Source of the DNA: Pseudomonas putida
GTDB taxonomy: Bacteria; Pseudomonadota; Gammaproteobacteria; Pseudomonadales; Pseudomonadaceae
Assembly (NCBI RefSeq): GCF_009883635.2
Contig: NZ_CP026115.2
Location: 4,340,001-4,404,000, forward strand
Direction of reading: 5' to 3'
DNA: 64,000 nucleotides
Positions 1 to 7,560 of this stretch are shown piece after piece. How positions within the stretch are numbered: the first letter of the stretch is position 1; the number at the start of each line of letters is the position of its first letter. The notes beneath the pieces are model-generated. The model was given only the letters and a program-made list of their open reading frames with translations, was not told the origin of the DNA and did not search any database. Both the position numbers and the translations under genes were made by a program.

Positions 1-484
1 AATGTGGGATCAGTTGGGAATGACCAAGTGATGGTTGCCAGATAGGGCGATACCCCATTTGTTGATTCGGGCGCACGGTGCACTGCCTTCAAGCGTCGAG
101 ACTGCTCTCTCGAGAGTGCATATAGTGTATTAGGTATATTTTTCATGACGTCGCCCCCATTATTTCGGTCAACTGGTGGGTTGCCTTTGATGAGATGTCG
201 CGTGTGAAATTTGCTCGTTTTTAACGAGTGTGAGTATTAAAAAGTCCTCTGCTACGATGCGTAGAGGTGCCGGGGTAACGAGTGATCAAGGTGCCAGCGT
301 TGGACGTGCCTGTTAAATTGCATAACCAATTATTGGTGTGAATAATTAGGGCGAAAATGTCTCCTGCGGTGAGTGGGGCATCTGCGTAGCCTTGGCCTTA
401 ATGTCATTGGACGGTAATAGGGAATCCGGAAAAAATCAAACACCTCAATCGGCATGCCTATCGTCCCGTCTAGTGGGTGCCCCA
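1..484. other. AT-richer intergenic DNA, no recognisable gene
   Basis: No ORF with convincing coding character is present, and base composition is clearly more AT-rich than the rest of the window. Visible structure is limited to palindromes: CTCTCGAGAG at about 109-118, a hairpin CTCGTT-TTT-AACGAG at 214-228, and ACCAATTATTGGT at 325-337, a perfect 13-base palindrome that could bind a regulator. The composition suggests acquired or decaying DNA adjoining the pepN remnant. Confidence 0.5.
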
Positions 485-679
485 TTATCTACCTAGGAAA
501 AAGAGTAATGACGTGGTCAGTGCCGTTAAAAAAATCGACTTTGGCAAATAGGCGATGTAGGTCTTTTCCGACAGCATTCTATCTTTAAGATCTACAGCCA
601 GGATCGCCAATTTAACAATACCTTTAGTATTCATCAGTGCCTCGACCAACGATGAGACTATTGACCTCATGGTAATCAT
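485..679 (-). CDS. Small hypothetical membrane protein (weak)
   Basis: A 64-codon ORF that I do not recognise. The C-terminal third (residues about 46-62) is hydrophobic and could form one membrane segment. There are two candidate starts, ATG at 679 and ATG at 670; the second has a GCAGG sequence about ten bases upstream. It follows the other small ORF (700-891) on the same strand by 20 bases. Low GC and the lack of a family make it unclear whether it is expressed or a chance ORF in decayed DNA. No function is proposed. Confidence 0.25.
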   Translation of the reverse strand: MITMRSIVSSLVEALMNTKGIVKLAILAVDLKDRMLSEKTYIAYLPKSIFLTALTTSLLFFLGR

Positions 680-699
680 CCTGCACCTACCCTACGGAC

Positions 700-891
700 T
701 TAGGGCCTTTCCATGACCCCCCCCGGAGCTATAGCAATGACAGCTAAAGCCAAAAATTTTGGGTGGCGCAAAATCCCTAGCGAGACCCAAATAACGGAGT
801 AGGCAATCAAGATGGGTGTTAAAAATAATTTACCCAATCCGCCAGCCCGTTTATGCCATTCTTGCGCGTTAAGAAACACATCGTGAAACAC
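700..891 (-). CDS. Small hypothetical membrane protein or gene fragment (weak)
   Basis: A 63-codon ORF with a GTG start and only a weak GAGAG upstream. Residues about 20-55 are hydrophobic, compatible with one or two membrane helices. A run of eight G (plus-strand C at 717-724) lies near the 3' end, a possible slippage site, but both alternative frames stop within a few codons. It starts close to the 8-bp repeat at 943 and may be the remnant of a longer gene broken at that junction. Not recognised. Confidence 0.22.
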   Translation of the reverse strand: MFHDVFLNAQEWHKRAGGLGKLFLTPILIAYSVIWVSLGILRHPKFLALAVIAIAPGGVMERP

Positions 892-942
892 TTAAAATTC
901 ACTCTCTACTTCAAACGTCCGATGAAAACCGAGCAGGGTGCC

Positions 943-998
943 ACCAGCCCACCAGCCCACCAGCCCACCAGCCCACCAGCCCACCAGCCCACCAGCCC
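943..998. repeat. Tandem octamer repeat, seven copies of ACCAGCCC
   Basis: Seven perfect head-to-tail copies of an 8-bp unit, followed by a degenerate copy (TCCAGCTC) that runs into the pepN-like sequence. Because eight is not a multiple of three, gain or loss of one copy shifts the reading frame between upstream start codons and the downstream remnant. In the present frame it encodes repeats of SPPAHQPT. Confidence 0.85.
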
Positions 999-1008
999 TC
1001 CAGCTCAC

Positions 1009-1395
1009 CGCAGCCTGCAGAAAATCGCCCTGTCGTACCTGAGACAGAGCGGCAAGCCGCAGGTGTTGGCGCGGGTCAAGGCGCTGATGAAGCACCCGGC
1101 GTTCACCTTGAAGAATCCGAACAAGGTGCGGGCGCTGATCGGTGCCTTTGCCGGGCAAAACCTGGTCAACTTCCATGCGGCCGATGGTTCGGGGTATCGC
1201 TTCCTGGCGGACCTGGTGATCGAGCTGAATGCGCTGAACCCGCAGATCGCTTCGCGCCAACTGGCACCGCTGACCCGCTGGCGCAAGTATGACGATGCGC
1301 GGCAGGTGCTGATGAAGGGTGAGCTGGAGCGGATTCTCGCGTCCGGTGCGTTGTCCAGCGATGTGTATGAAGTGGTGAGCAAGAGCCTGGCTTGA
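1009..1395 (+). pseudogene. pepN: Decayed C-terminal remnant of aminopeptidase N
   Basis: The translation from 1009 matches the C-terminal helical domain of M1-family aminopeptidase N: RSLQKIALSYL, then ALMKHPAFTLKNPNKVRALIG, GQNLVNFHAADGSGYRF, and a normal end in SSDVYEVVSKSLA. The gluzincin catalytic domain (GAMEN and HEXXH regions) is absent. There is also an internal deletion: the segment of roughly 60-70 residues that in E. coli PepN separates the LRFLAFGETHLADVL-like helix from the RGLLQHRSFTMSNPNR-like helix is missing, with the join at about 1069. The remnant is fused in frame to the octamer repeat. It lies directly before the BNR/RND pair, where P. putida-type genomes carry intact pepN, so I infer this is the native locus after loss of its 5' part. 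It cannot be an active peptidase. Confidence 0.85.
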
Positions 1396-1420
1396 GTTTT
1401 TCAATGCCTGGGCTGCCCAT

Positions 1421-1486
1421 TCGCGGGACAAGCCCGCTCCTACAGGTGACCGCGTGCCCTTGTAGGAGCGGGCTTGTCCCGCGAAG
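1421..1486. repeat. REP palindrome pair
   Basis: Two inverted copies of the Pseudomonas REP core: TTCGCGGGACAAGCCCGCTC followed by TACA on the left, and its reverse complement from 1460 on the right, about 15 bases apart. It sits just after the pepN remnant stop codon. Confidence 0.9.
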
Positions 1487-1621
1487 CTTTTTGGCGGTTA
1501 ACAAAACATAACGTCCCGCGCGTTGTAATCGCGCAACCTTCCCCGATACGATCCCCCCAAGCCTCTAACACAGGCTTTTCACAGCACAGACCCACCAAGA
1601 AGAACACAACAGGGGATGGTC

Positions 1622-2662
1622 ATGAAGCAGCGGGTGATGACGCAGGCCAGGCGTGGTGCCTGGCCGTTGGCGGCCGGCGCGATGCTGGCGCTGGCACTGG
1701 GGATGTGGGCCGACAGCGCGCAGGCCGCTGCCGCCGACGAATACTCGACCGAATCAGCCAAGGCCAGCCAGAGCCTGCTGATTGGCGCCGCCCATGCCGG
1801 CAAGCGCCTGGTGGTAGTGGGGGATCGCGGCCACATTCTGTTCTCCGACGACCAGGGCAGCACCTGGACCCAGGCCCGGGTGCCCACCCGGCAGTTGCTC
1901 ACCGCGGTGTTCTTCCTCGACGACAAGCGTGGTTGGGCGGTCGGCCATGATGCGCAGATCCTTGCCAGCAGCGACGGGGGTGCCACCTGGAGCAAGCAGT
2001 TCGAAGACCTGTCCCGTGAAGCGCCGCTGCTGGACGTCACCTTCCTCGATGCCCAGCACGGGTTTGCCGTGGGCGCTTACGGCGCGCTGATGGAAACCCG
2101 CGACGGCGGCCAGCACTGGCAGGACATTGCCGAACGCCTGGACAACCCCGACCAACTCCACCTCAACGGCATCACCCGGGTGCGCGACGCTGGCCTGTTC
2201 ATCGTCGGCGAGCAGGGCGGCATGTACCGCTCCAGCGACGACGGCCAGACCTGGGCCAAGGTCCAGGGACCTTATGAGGGCTCGCTGTTCGGCGTGATCG
2301 GTACCGCCAAGGCGAATACGCTGCTGGCCTACGGCCTGCGCGGCAACCTGTTCCGCTCCACCGATTTCGGTGACAGCTGGCAGCCGATTGCGCTCAAGGC
2401 TACCCGTGGCGAACTCGAATTCGGGCTGGCAGGCGCTACGCTTGTCGAGGATGGCAGCCTGGTGCTGGTCGGCAACGGTGGCAGCGTGCTGCGCAGCACC
2501 GATGATGGCCAGACCTTCAGCGTCTACAACCGCAGCGACCGTATCGCCCTGGCCGGTGTCACGGGTCTGGCCGACGGTGGCTTGCTGCTGGTGGGGCAGG
2601 GGGGTGTACACCTGGCCAGCGCCGAAGGTGCAGAGCCGGCTGCCAAGGAGGTGCGTCCATGA
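1622..2662 (+). CDS. Secreted BNR/Ycf48-like beta-propeller protein
   Basis: A Sec signal peptide ends near AQA, followed by a beta-propeller with six recognisable Asp-box (BNR) motifs: SDDQGSTW, SSDGGATW, TRDGGQHW, SSDDGQTW, STDFGDSW and STDDGQTF. Members resemble the photosystem assembly factor Ycf48 but in pseudomonads act outside photosynthesis; the exact role is unknown. I chose the ATG at 1622 because AGGGG at 1611-1615 is well spaced for it; the ATG at 1616 is too close. The stop overlaps the start of the RND-like gene (ATGA), so the two are translationally coupled. This suggests the propeller works as a periplasmic partner of that exporter. Confidence 0.85.
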   Translation: MKQRVMTQARRGAWPLAAGAMLALALGMWADSAQAAAADEYSTESAKASQSLLIGAAHAGKRLVVVGDRGHILFSDDQGSTWTQARVPTRQLLTAVFFLDDKRGWAVGHDAQILASSDGGATWSKQFEDLSREAPLLDVTFLDAQHGFAVGAYGALMETRDGGQHWQDIAERLDNPDQLHLNGITRVRDAGLFIVGEQGGMYRSSDDGQTWAKVQGPYEGSLFGVIGTAKANTLLAYGLRGNLFRSTDFGDSWQPIALKATRGELEFGLAGATLVEDGSLVLVGNGGSVLRSTDDGQTFSVYNRSDRIALAGVTGLADGGLLLVGQGGVHLASAEGAEPAAKEVRP

Positions 2663-5058
2663 CCAGCAGGGAGAGCATCACCATGCACCCGCACCATCAG
2701 GACAAGGCCACGCTGCTAGAACGCCTGATCTTCAACAACCGCCCGGTGGTCATTGCCCTGTGCCTGCTGGTCAGCATTTTCCTGTTCTGGCAGGCCACGC
2801 AGATCCGCCCCTCGACCAGCTTCGAAAAGATGATCCCGCTGCAGCACCCGTTCATCGAACAGATGATGGAGCACCGCAACGACCTGGCCAACCTGGGCAA
2901 CACCGTGCGCATCTCGGTCGAGGCGGTCAACGGCGACATCTTCGACAAGGATTACATGGAAACGCTGCGGCAGATCCATGACGAGGTGTTCTACATCCCT
3001 GGGGTCGACCGCGCCGGCCTCAAGTCGCTGTGGAGCCCCAGCGTGCGCTGGAGCGAGGTCACCGAAGAGGGCTTTTCCGGCGGCGAAGTCATCCCCAACA
3101 CCTACAACGGCTCCCAGGACAGCCTGGATACCCTGCGCGACAACGTGCTCAAGTCCGGCCAGGTCGGGCGCCTGGTAGGCAACAACTTCAAGTCCAGCAT
3201 CGTCGACGTGCCACTGCTGGAAAGCTTCCCTGACCCGCAGGACCCCGGCAAGCAGGTCAAGCTGGATTACCAGCAGTTCTCGCACCAGCTCGAAGAGAAG
3301 ATCCGCGACAAGTTCCAGGCGCAGAACCCCAACGTGAAGATCCACATCATCGGCTTCGCCAAGAAGGTCGGCGACCTGATCGACGGCCTGGTGATGGTGG
3401 CGATGTTCTTCGGCGTGGCCCTGGTGATCACCTGGGTCCTGCTGTACTGGTTCACCTGGTGTATCCGCAGCACCATCGCCGTGCTCATCACCACCCTGGT
3501 GGCGGTGGTCTGGCAGCTGGGCCTGATGCACGCGGTGGGCTTCGGCCTGGACCCTTACTCGATGCTGGTGCCGTTCCTGATCTTCGCCATCGGCATTTCC
3601 CACGGCGTGCAGAAGATCAACGGCATCGCCTTGCAGTCCAGTGACGCCGACAATGCCTTGACTGCGGCCCGGCGCACCTTCCGTCAGCTGTTCCTGCCGG
3701 GGATGATCGCCATCCTCGCCGACGCCGTGGGCTTCATCACCCTGTTGATCATCGACATTGGCGTGATCCGCGAGCTGGCCATCGGCGCGTCCATCGGCGT
3801 GGCGGTGATCGTGTTCACCAACCTGATCCTGCTGCCGGTGGCGATTTCCTACGTAGGCATCAGCAAAAAGGCCATCGAGCGCAGCAAGAAGGACGCGACC
3901 CGCGAGCACCCGTTCTGGCGCCTGCTGTCGAACTTCGCCAGCGCCAAGGTGGCCCCGGTGTCCATCACCCTGGCGCTGATCGCCTTTGCCGGCGGCCTGT
4001 GGTACAGCCAGAACCTGAAGATCGGTGACCTCGACCAGGGTGCGCCGGAGCTGCGCCCGGACTCGCGCTACAACCAGGACAACAACTTCATCATCAGCAA
4101 CTACTCGACCAGTTCCGACGTGCTGGTGATCATGGTCAAGACGCCGCCGGAAAGCTGCTCCATCCACTCGACCATGGCGCCGATCGACGAGCTGATGTGG
4201 ACCATGCAGAACACCCCAGGCGTGCAGTCGGCGATCTCCCTGGTGACGGTCTCCAAGCAGGTGATCAAGGGCATGAACGAGGGCAGCCTCAAGTGGGAGA
4301 CCCTGTCGCGTAACCCGGACATCCTCAACAACTCCATCGCACGTGCAGACGGCCTGTACAACGCCGACTGCTCGCTGGCGCCGGTACTGGTGTTCCTCAA
4401 CGACCACAAGGCAGAGACCCTGGAGCGTGTCACCGGCGTGGCCAAGGCGTTTGCCGACAGCCATGACAAGGAGGGGCTGCAGTTCCTGCTGGCGGCCGGT
4501 AACGCCGGGATCGAGGCGGCCACCAACGAGGTGATCAAGTCGGCCGAGCTGACCATCCTGATCCTGGTCTACCTCTGCGTGGCGGTGATGTGCATGATCA
4601 CCTTCCGCTCGTTCGCCGCGACCCTGTGCATCGTCCTGCCGCTGGTACTGACCTCGGTGCTGGGTAATGCGCTGATGGCGTTCATGGGCATCGGCGTCAA
4701 GGTCGCCACCTTGCCGGTGGTGGCCCTGGGCGTGGGTATCGGCGTGGACTACGGCATTTACATCTACAGCCGCCTGGAAAGCTTCCTGCGCGCCGGGTTG
4801 CCGTTGCAGGAGGCTTACTACCAGACCCTGCGCTCGACCGGCAAAGCGGTGCTGTTCACCGGCCTGTGCCTGGCGATTGGCGTGTGCACCTGGATCTTCT
4901 CGGCGATCAAGTTCCAGGCCGACATGGGGCTGATGCTGACCTTCATGCTGCTGTGGAACATGTTCGGCGCGCTGTGGCTGCTGCCGGCGCTGGCGCGGTT
5001 CCTGATCAAGCCGGAGAAGATGGTGGGCAAGGAGGGGGGCTCGATCTTCGCCCATTGA
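2659..5058 (+). CDS. RND/MMPL-family membrane transporter
   Basis: 799 residues with the RND-superfamily layout: TM helix at about 29-46, a periplasmic loop of about 200 residues, a helix bundle from about 245 (sterol-sensing-like), a second large loop, and a second bundle ending near 785. MMPL/HpnN-like proteins of this class export lipids or hydrophobic molecules without the usual MFP and TolC partners. The start at 2659 has a near-perfect AAGGAGG seven bases upstream and overlaps the previous stop; an internal ATG at 2683 also has AGGGAG upstream. Pairing with a BNR protein is a recurring arrangement in proteobacteria. The substrate cannot be read from the sequence. Confidence 0.85.
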   Translation: MTSRESITMHPHHQDKATLLERLIFNNRPVVIALCLLVSIFLFWQATQIRPSTSFEKMIPLQHPFIEQMMEHRNDLANLGNTVRISVEAVNGDIFDKDYMETLRQIHDEVFYIPGVDRAGLKSLWSPSVRWSEVTEEGFSGGEVIPNTYNGSQDSLDTLRDNVLKSGQVGRLVGNNFKSSIVDVPLLESFPDPQDPGKQVKLDYQQFSHQLEEKIRDKFQAQNPNVKIHIIGFAKKVGDLIDGLVMVAMFFGVALVITWVLLYWFTWCIRSTIAVLITTLVAVVWQLGLMHAVGFGLDPYSMLVPFLIFAIGISHGVQKINGIALQSSDADNALTAARRTFRQLFLPGMIAILADAVGFITLLIIDIGVIRELAIGASIGVAVIVFTNLILLPVAISYVGISKKAIERSKKDATREHPFWRLLSNFASAKVAPVSITLALIAFAGGLWYSQNLKIGDLDQGAPELRPDSRYNQDNNFIISNYSTSSDVLVIMVKTPPESCSIHSTMAPIDELMWTMQNTPGVQSAISLVTVSKQVIKGMNEGSLKWETLSRNPDILNNSIARADGLYNADCSLAPVLVFLNDHKAETLERVTGVAKAFADSHDKEGLQFLLAAGNAGIEAATNEVIKSAELTILILVYLCVAVMCMITFRSFAATLCIVLPLVLTSVLGNALMAFMGIGVKVATLPVVALGVGIGVDYGIYIYSRLESFLRAGLPLQEAYYQTLRSTGKAVLFTGLCLAIGVCTWIFSAIKFQADMGLMLTFMLLWNMFGALWLLPALARFLIKPEKMVGKEGGSIFAH

Positions 5059-5070
5059 CAGAGCGATCCT

Positions 5071-5098
5071 GTGGGAGCGGGGCAAGCCCGCTCCCACA
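5071..5098. repeat. Perfect REP-like hairpin
   Basis: GTGGGAGCGGG-GCAAG-CCCGCTCCCAC: 11-base perfect arms and a 5-base loop, starting 12 bases after the RND gene stop. There is no T-tract, so it is a REP-type hairpin rather than a standard terminator, though it may protect the upstream mRNA 3' end. Confidence 0.85.
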
Positions 5099-5106
5099 GA
5101 GCTCGC

Positions 5107-5112
5107 TATAAT
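5107..5112 (+). promoter_or_regulatory. Candidate sigma70 -10 box
   Basis: A consensus TATAAT lies 28 bases before the start at 5140 and just downstream of the 5071-5098 hairpin. With a 17-base spacer the -35 position falls inside the hairpin and matches poorly, so this is a partial promoter call. Confidence 0.45.
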
Positions 5113-5139
5113 GCCGATTCATTTCTGATCGGTATCCCC

Positions 5140-5430
5140 ATGTCCCCCCTCGCCACTTCCCTCGCATCCTGCGACATGCTCCTGATCGACGGCCTGCACG
5201 CCTTCGATTTCACCTGCGACGAATCCGGCCTCACCATCGAATGCATGGACGGACGCCAGCACCGCCGCTGGTCCTTCACCCCCGAGCAGCTTGCTGCCGC
5301 CGTCGGCGCCGGTGATGAATGGCAACTCGCCGATGCCCAGGGCGAGCATCGTCTAGTCTGTATGAGTGCCTTTCGCGCCCCGGATGAAGACGACGATGAA
5401 CCGGATCTGGACGAGCCTGCTGACCGCTAG
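5140..5430 (+). CDS. Small acidic DUF5629-type protein
   Basis: 96 residues, soluble, with an acidic tail (EDDDEPDLDEPAD). It resembles the pseudomonad DUF5629 family, for which I know no function. Start: ATG at 5140, chosen because a TATAAT box lies just upstream and the earlier in-frame starts run into the REP hairpin; no good Shine-Dalgarno sequence is visible. Its 3' end overlaps the start of the lactonase-like gene by about 35 bases in a different frame, so the two are probably co-transcribed. Confidence 0.7.
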   Translation: MSPLATSLASCDMLLIDGLHAFDFTCDESGLTIECMDGRQHRRWSFTPEQLAAAVGAGDEWQLADAQGEHRLVCMSAFRAPDEDDDEPDLDEPADR

Positions 5431-6526
5431 CCTGATGAGCCTGACAATCACCGCCCACGCCGCCACGTTGCTGGTGGGCAGCTACACCGATGGCCAGAGC
5501 CAGGGTATCTACCGCTACGCGTTCGACAGCAGGACGGGGCAGATCGACCCTGCGCCGCAACAGGTGGTCAAGAGCGTCAGCCCGTCGTGGCTGGTGCTGT
5601 CAGCCGACCAGCGCCAGTTGTTCGCGGTCAATGAAACCCCGAACGGCCAAGTCAGCAGCTTCAGCGTCAGCGCCAAAGGCGAGATCAAGCCGCTGAATCA
5701 GGTGGCCAGCCGTGGCGACGAACCGACCCACGCCAGCCTGAGCCGTGACCAGCGCTACCTGTTCGTCGCCAACTACGCCGTTGCCCCTGACCCGGGCGGC
5801 AGCCTGGTGGTGATCCCGGTGGCCAAGGATGGCAAGCTCAAGGACGTGGTGCAGCAGCTGCGGCACAAGCCCAGTGGCGTCAACCCCGAGCGCCAGGCCG
5901 GGGCCCACGTGCATTCGCTGGTGCTGTCACCGGATGGCCAGCATGTCTATGCCTGCGACCTGGGCGCCGACAAGGTCTTCATCTATCGCTACGACGGCGC
6001 CAGCGCCGATCACCCTCTGACCCCGGCGATCCCCGCGTCGGTGGACCTGCCGCCCGGTAGCGGGCCGCGTCATCTGCTGTTCGACGCCAAGGGCCGGCAT
6101 GCCTACCTGACGCTGGAAATGAGCGGTGAAGTGGTGATGTTCGACGTCAGGGACGATGCCCTGCTGGAGCGTCAGCGCCTGCCACTGACCGAGAAACAGG
6201 ATGCCGCCGCCAAGGCCTCGGGTGGCTTGCACCTGTCGGCGGACGGGCGCTTTCTGTATGTGAGCAACCGCGGCACTGCGAACGAAATCGTGGTGTTCAG
6301 CGTGGGCAAGGACGATGGCCAGCTGGCCTTCCTGCAGCGTCGTTCGGTGGAGGGCGACCACCCGCGGGAGTTCGCCCTGGACCCGAGCGACAACTTCCTG
6401 CTGGTGGCCAACCAGAAGAGCAACCAGATCGTGGTCATGCGCCGCGACCCGCGCAGCGGCAAGCTCGGCGAGACGGTGCAGACCTTCACCCAGGATGCAC
6501 CTTCGGACCTCAAGTTCATCGATTGA
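5396..6526 (+). CDS. Periplasmic 6-phosphogluconolactonase-like beta-propeller
   Basis: A lactonase-family (YbhE/Pgl-type) seven-bladed propeller. Family features include LLVGSYTDGQSQGIYRY at the mature N terminus, AGAHVHSLVLSPDG in the middle and SGPRHLLFD further on. Cytosolic Pgl hydrolyses 6-phosphogluconolactone; this copy has a signal peptide (MNRIWTSLLTASLMSLTITAHA), so it probably acts on a lactone or another ligand in the periplasm. Starts at 5384 (MKTTMNR) and 5396 (MNRIW) are both possible; 5396 gives the cleaner signal peptide. The gene overlaps the upstream small gene. It is not part of a visible sugar pathway here. Confidence 0.8.
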   Translation: MNRIWTSLLTASLMSLTITAHAATLLVGSYTDGQSQGIYRYAFDSRTGQIDPAPQQVVKSVSPSWLVLSADQRQLFAVNETPNGQVSSFSVSAKGEIKPLNQVASRGDEPTHASLSRDQRYLFVANYAVAPDPGGSLVVIPVAKDGKLKDVVQQLRHKPSGVNPERQAGAHVHSLVLSPDGQHVYACDLGADKVFIYRYDGASADHPLTPAIPASVDLPPGSGPRHLLFDAKGRHAYLTLEMSGEVVMFDVRDDALLERQRLPLTEKQDAAAKASGGLHLSADGRFLYVSNRGTANEIVVFSVGKDDGQLAFLQRRSVEGDHPREFALDPSDNFLLVANQKSNQIVVMRRDPRSGKLGETVQTFTQDAPSDLKFID

Positions 6527-6649
6527 CTATCGATAGCGGTGATAACCCTTACCAGCGCAATGAATTTCTGCGGGCGACCTCAGCGGCGTAAGTTTGACCC
6601 AAGGCCCAAGCGGCTGAACGTCAAACCACACACGTCGAGGTCAGCCACC

Positions 6650-6826
6650 ATGAACTTCAATCTCTTCCCCGTGATTGCCGCATCCGCCATCTCCGCCTCC
6701 GTCGTGCTGCCGGCCCATGCCCATGCCGACAGCAGCAAGCCCACGGCTACCCACAGCTATACCGAGCAGTACCTGCGCCAGAGCGCCAACTTTCATGCGG
6801 CTTTGAGTGGCAAGCACAGCCACTGA
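6650..6826 (+). CDS. 58-aa secreted His-rich peptide
   Basis: An N-terminal signal peptide (MNFNLFPVIAASAISASVVL) is followed by a short mature region ending in SGKHSH. The region around and after the cleavage site has several histidines (HAHAD, THS, NFH, KHSH). GAGG precedes the ATG by about 10 bases. I know no function for it; histidine content hints at metal binding but is not diagnostic. It has its own leader of about 120 bases after the lactonase-like gene and is followed by a REP pair. Confidence 0.6.
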   Translation: MNFNLFPVIAASAISASVVLPAHAHADSSKPTATHSYTEQYLRQSANFHAALSGKHSH

Positions 6827-6847
6827 TTCCAGCCCGTATGAGGTCCT

Positions 6848-6934
6848 TGTAGGAGCGGGCTTGCCCCGCGAACACCGGCGAAGCCGGAGCCAGGCACCGC
6901 GTCGTCTGTTTCGCGGGGCAAGCCCGCTCCTACA
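6848..6934. repeat. REP palindrome pair
   Basis: Two inverted 25-base REP cores (TGTAGGAGCGGGCTTGCCCC and complement) separated by about 37 bases, which themselves contain a small CCGGC-GAA-GCCGG hairpin. Located in the convergent gap between the 58-aa peptide gene and the GST gene. Confidence 0.9.
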
Positions 6935-6960
6935 GGGACCCCGTTGTAGTCGATAGTTGT

Positions 6961-7560
6961 TTAACGCGCCATCACCGAGGTGAACAGCGGCGAAGCCAAC
7001 CACCCCTCCAGCCAGCTCCGCACCCGCGGATAAGCCGCCTCGGCGAACCACTGCGGTTCGACCCCGGCAAACTGGCGCATCAGGGGCAACAGGGCGGCAT
7101 CGGCCAGGCTCGGGTGATCGGCCAGCAGGTATGGCCGGCCTTCGAGCAACTGCTCAAGCTCCGCCAGCCAGGCCTCGGCCTGCTGGCGATAATGCTCGCG
7201 TGAGTGCTCCGGGTAGCGCTCGGCGTACTTGTACAGGTTCACCTGCGCCTTGAACGTGCTGTCGTTGCGGGCAATCAGCGCCTCGGCGTGCTGTGCGGCG
7301 GCGGGGTCGGCCTGCAGGCGCCAGTCCTGTGGGTCGTTGTGCTGCAGTGCCCAGCGCATGATGTCCAGGCTCTCTTCCAATACACCGTCACCGGTATCCA
7401 GCACCGGCACCGTGCCCTTGGGCGACAAGGCCAACAGTGCGGCCGGCTTGTTCTTCATCGCCACCTCGACGATCTCCACCGCGCAGCCGGCATAGCGCAG
7501 CGCCAGGCGCGCACGCATGGCCCACGGGCAGCGGCGGAACGAGTAGAGAATCACCCGCAC
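6961..7560 (-). CDS. Glutathione S-transferase family protein
   Basis: 199 residues: an N-terminal thioredoxin fold with the CPWAMRARLAL motif (Cys-type active site, as in omega/Grx2-like GSTs) and GTVPVL (cis-Pro), then an all-helical GST C domain with PSLADAALLPL. Such proteins usually perform glutathione-dependent thiol transfer or deglutathionylation; the substrate is not inferable. The GTG at 7560 overlaps the sbcC stop by 10 bases. A second GTG at 7554 has better spacing to AGAGG and may be the true start. It is probably the last gene of the sbcD-sbcC transcript. Confidence 0.85.
   Translation of the reverse strand: MRVILYSFRRCPWAMRARLALRYAGCAVEIVEVAMKNKPAALLALSPKGTVPVLDTGDGVLEESLDIMRWALQHNDPQDWRLQADPAAAQHAEALIARNDSTFKAQVNLYKYAERYPEHSREHYRQQAEAWLAELEQLLEGRPYLLADHPSLADAALLPLMRQFAGVEPQWFAEAAYPRVRSWLEGWLASPLFTSVMAR

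Noticed and set aside
943..998. Possible CRISPR-like array
   Set aside because: The units are eight bases, contiguous and without spacers. It is a simple tandem repeat.
2716..5097. A 793-codon minus-strand frame opposite the RND gene
   Set aside because: Same codon-bias effect; no domain, no ribosome site, and it ends in the middle of the coupled BNR-RND junction.
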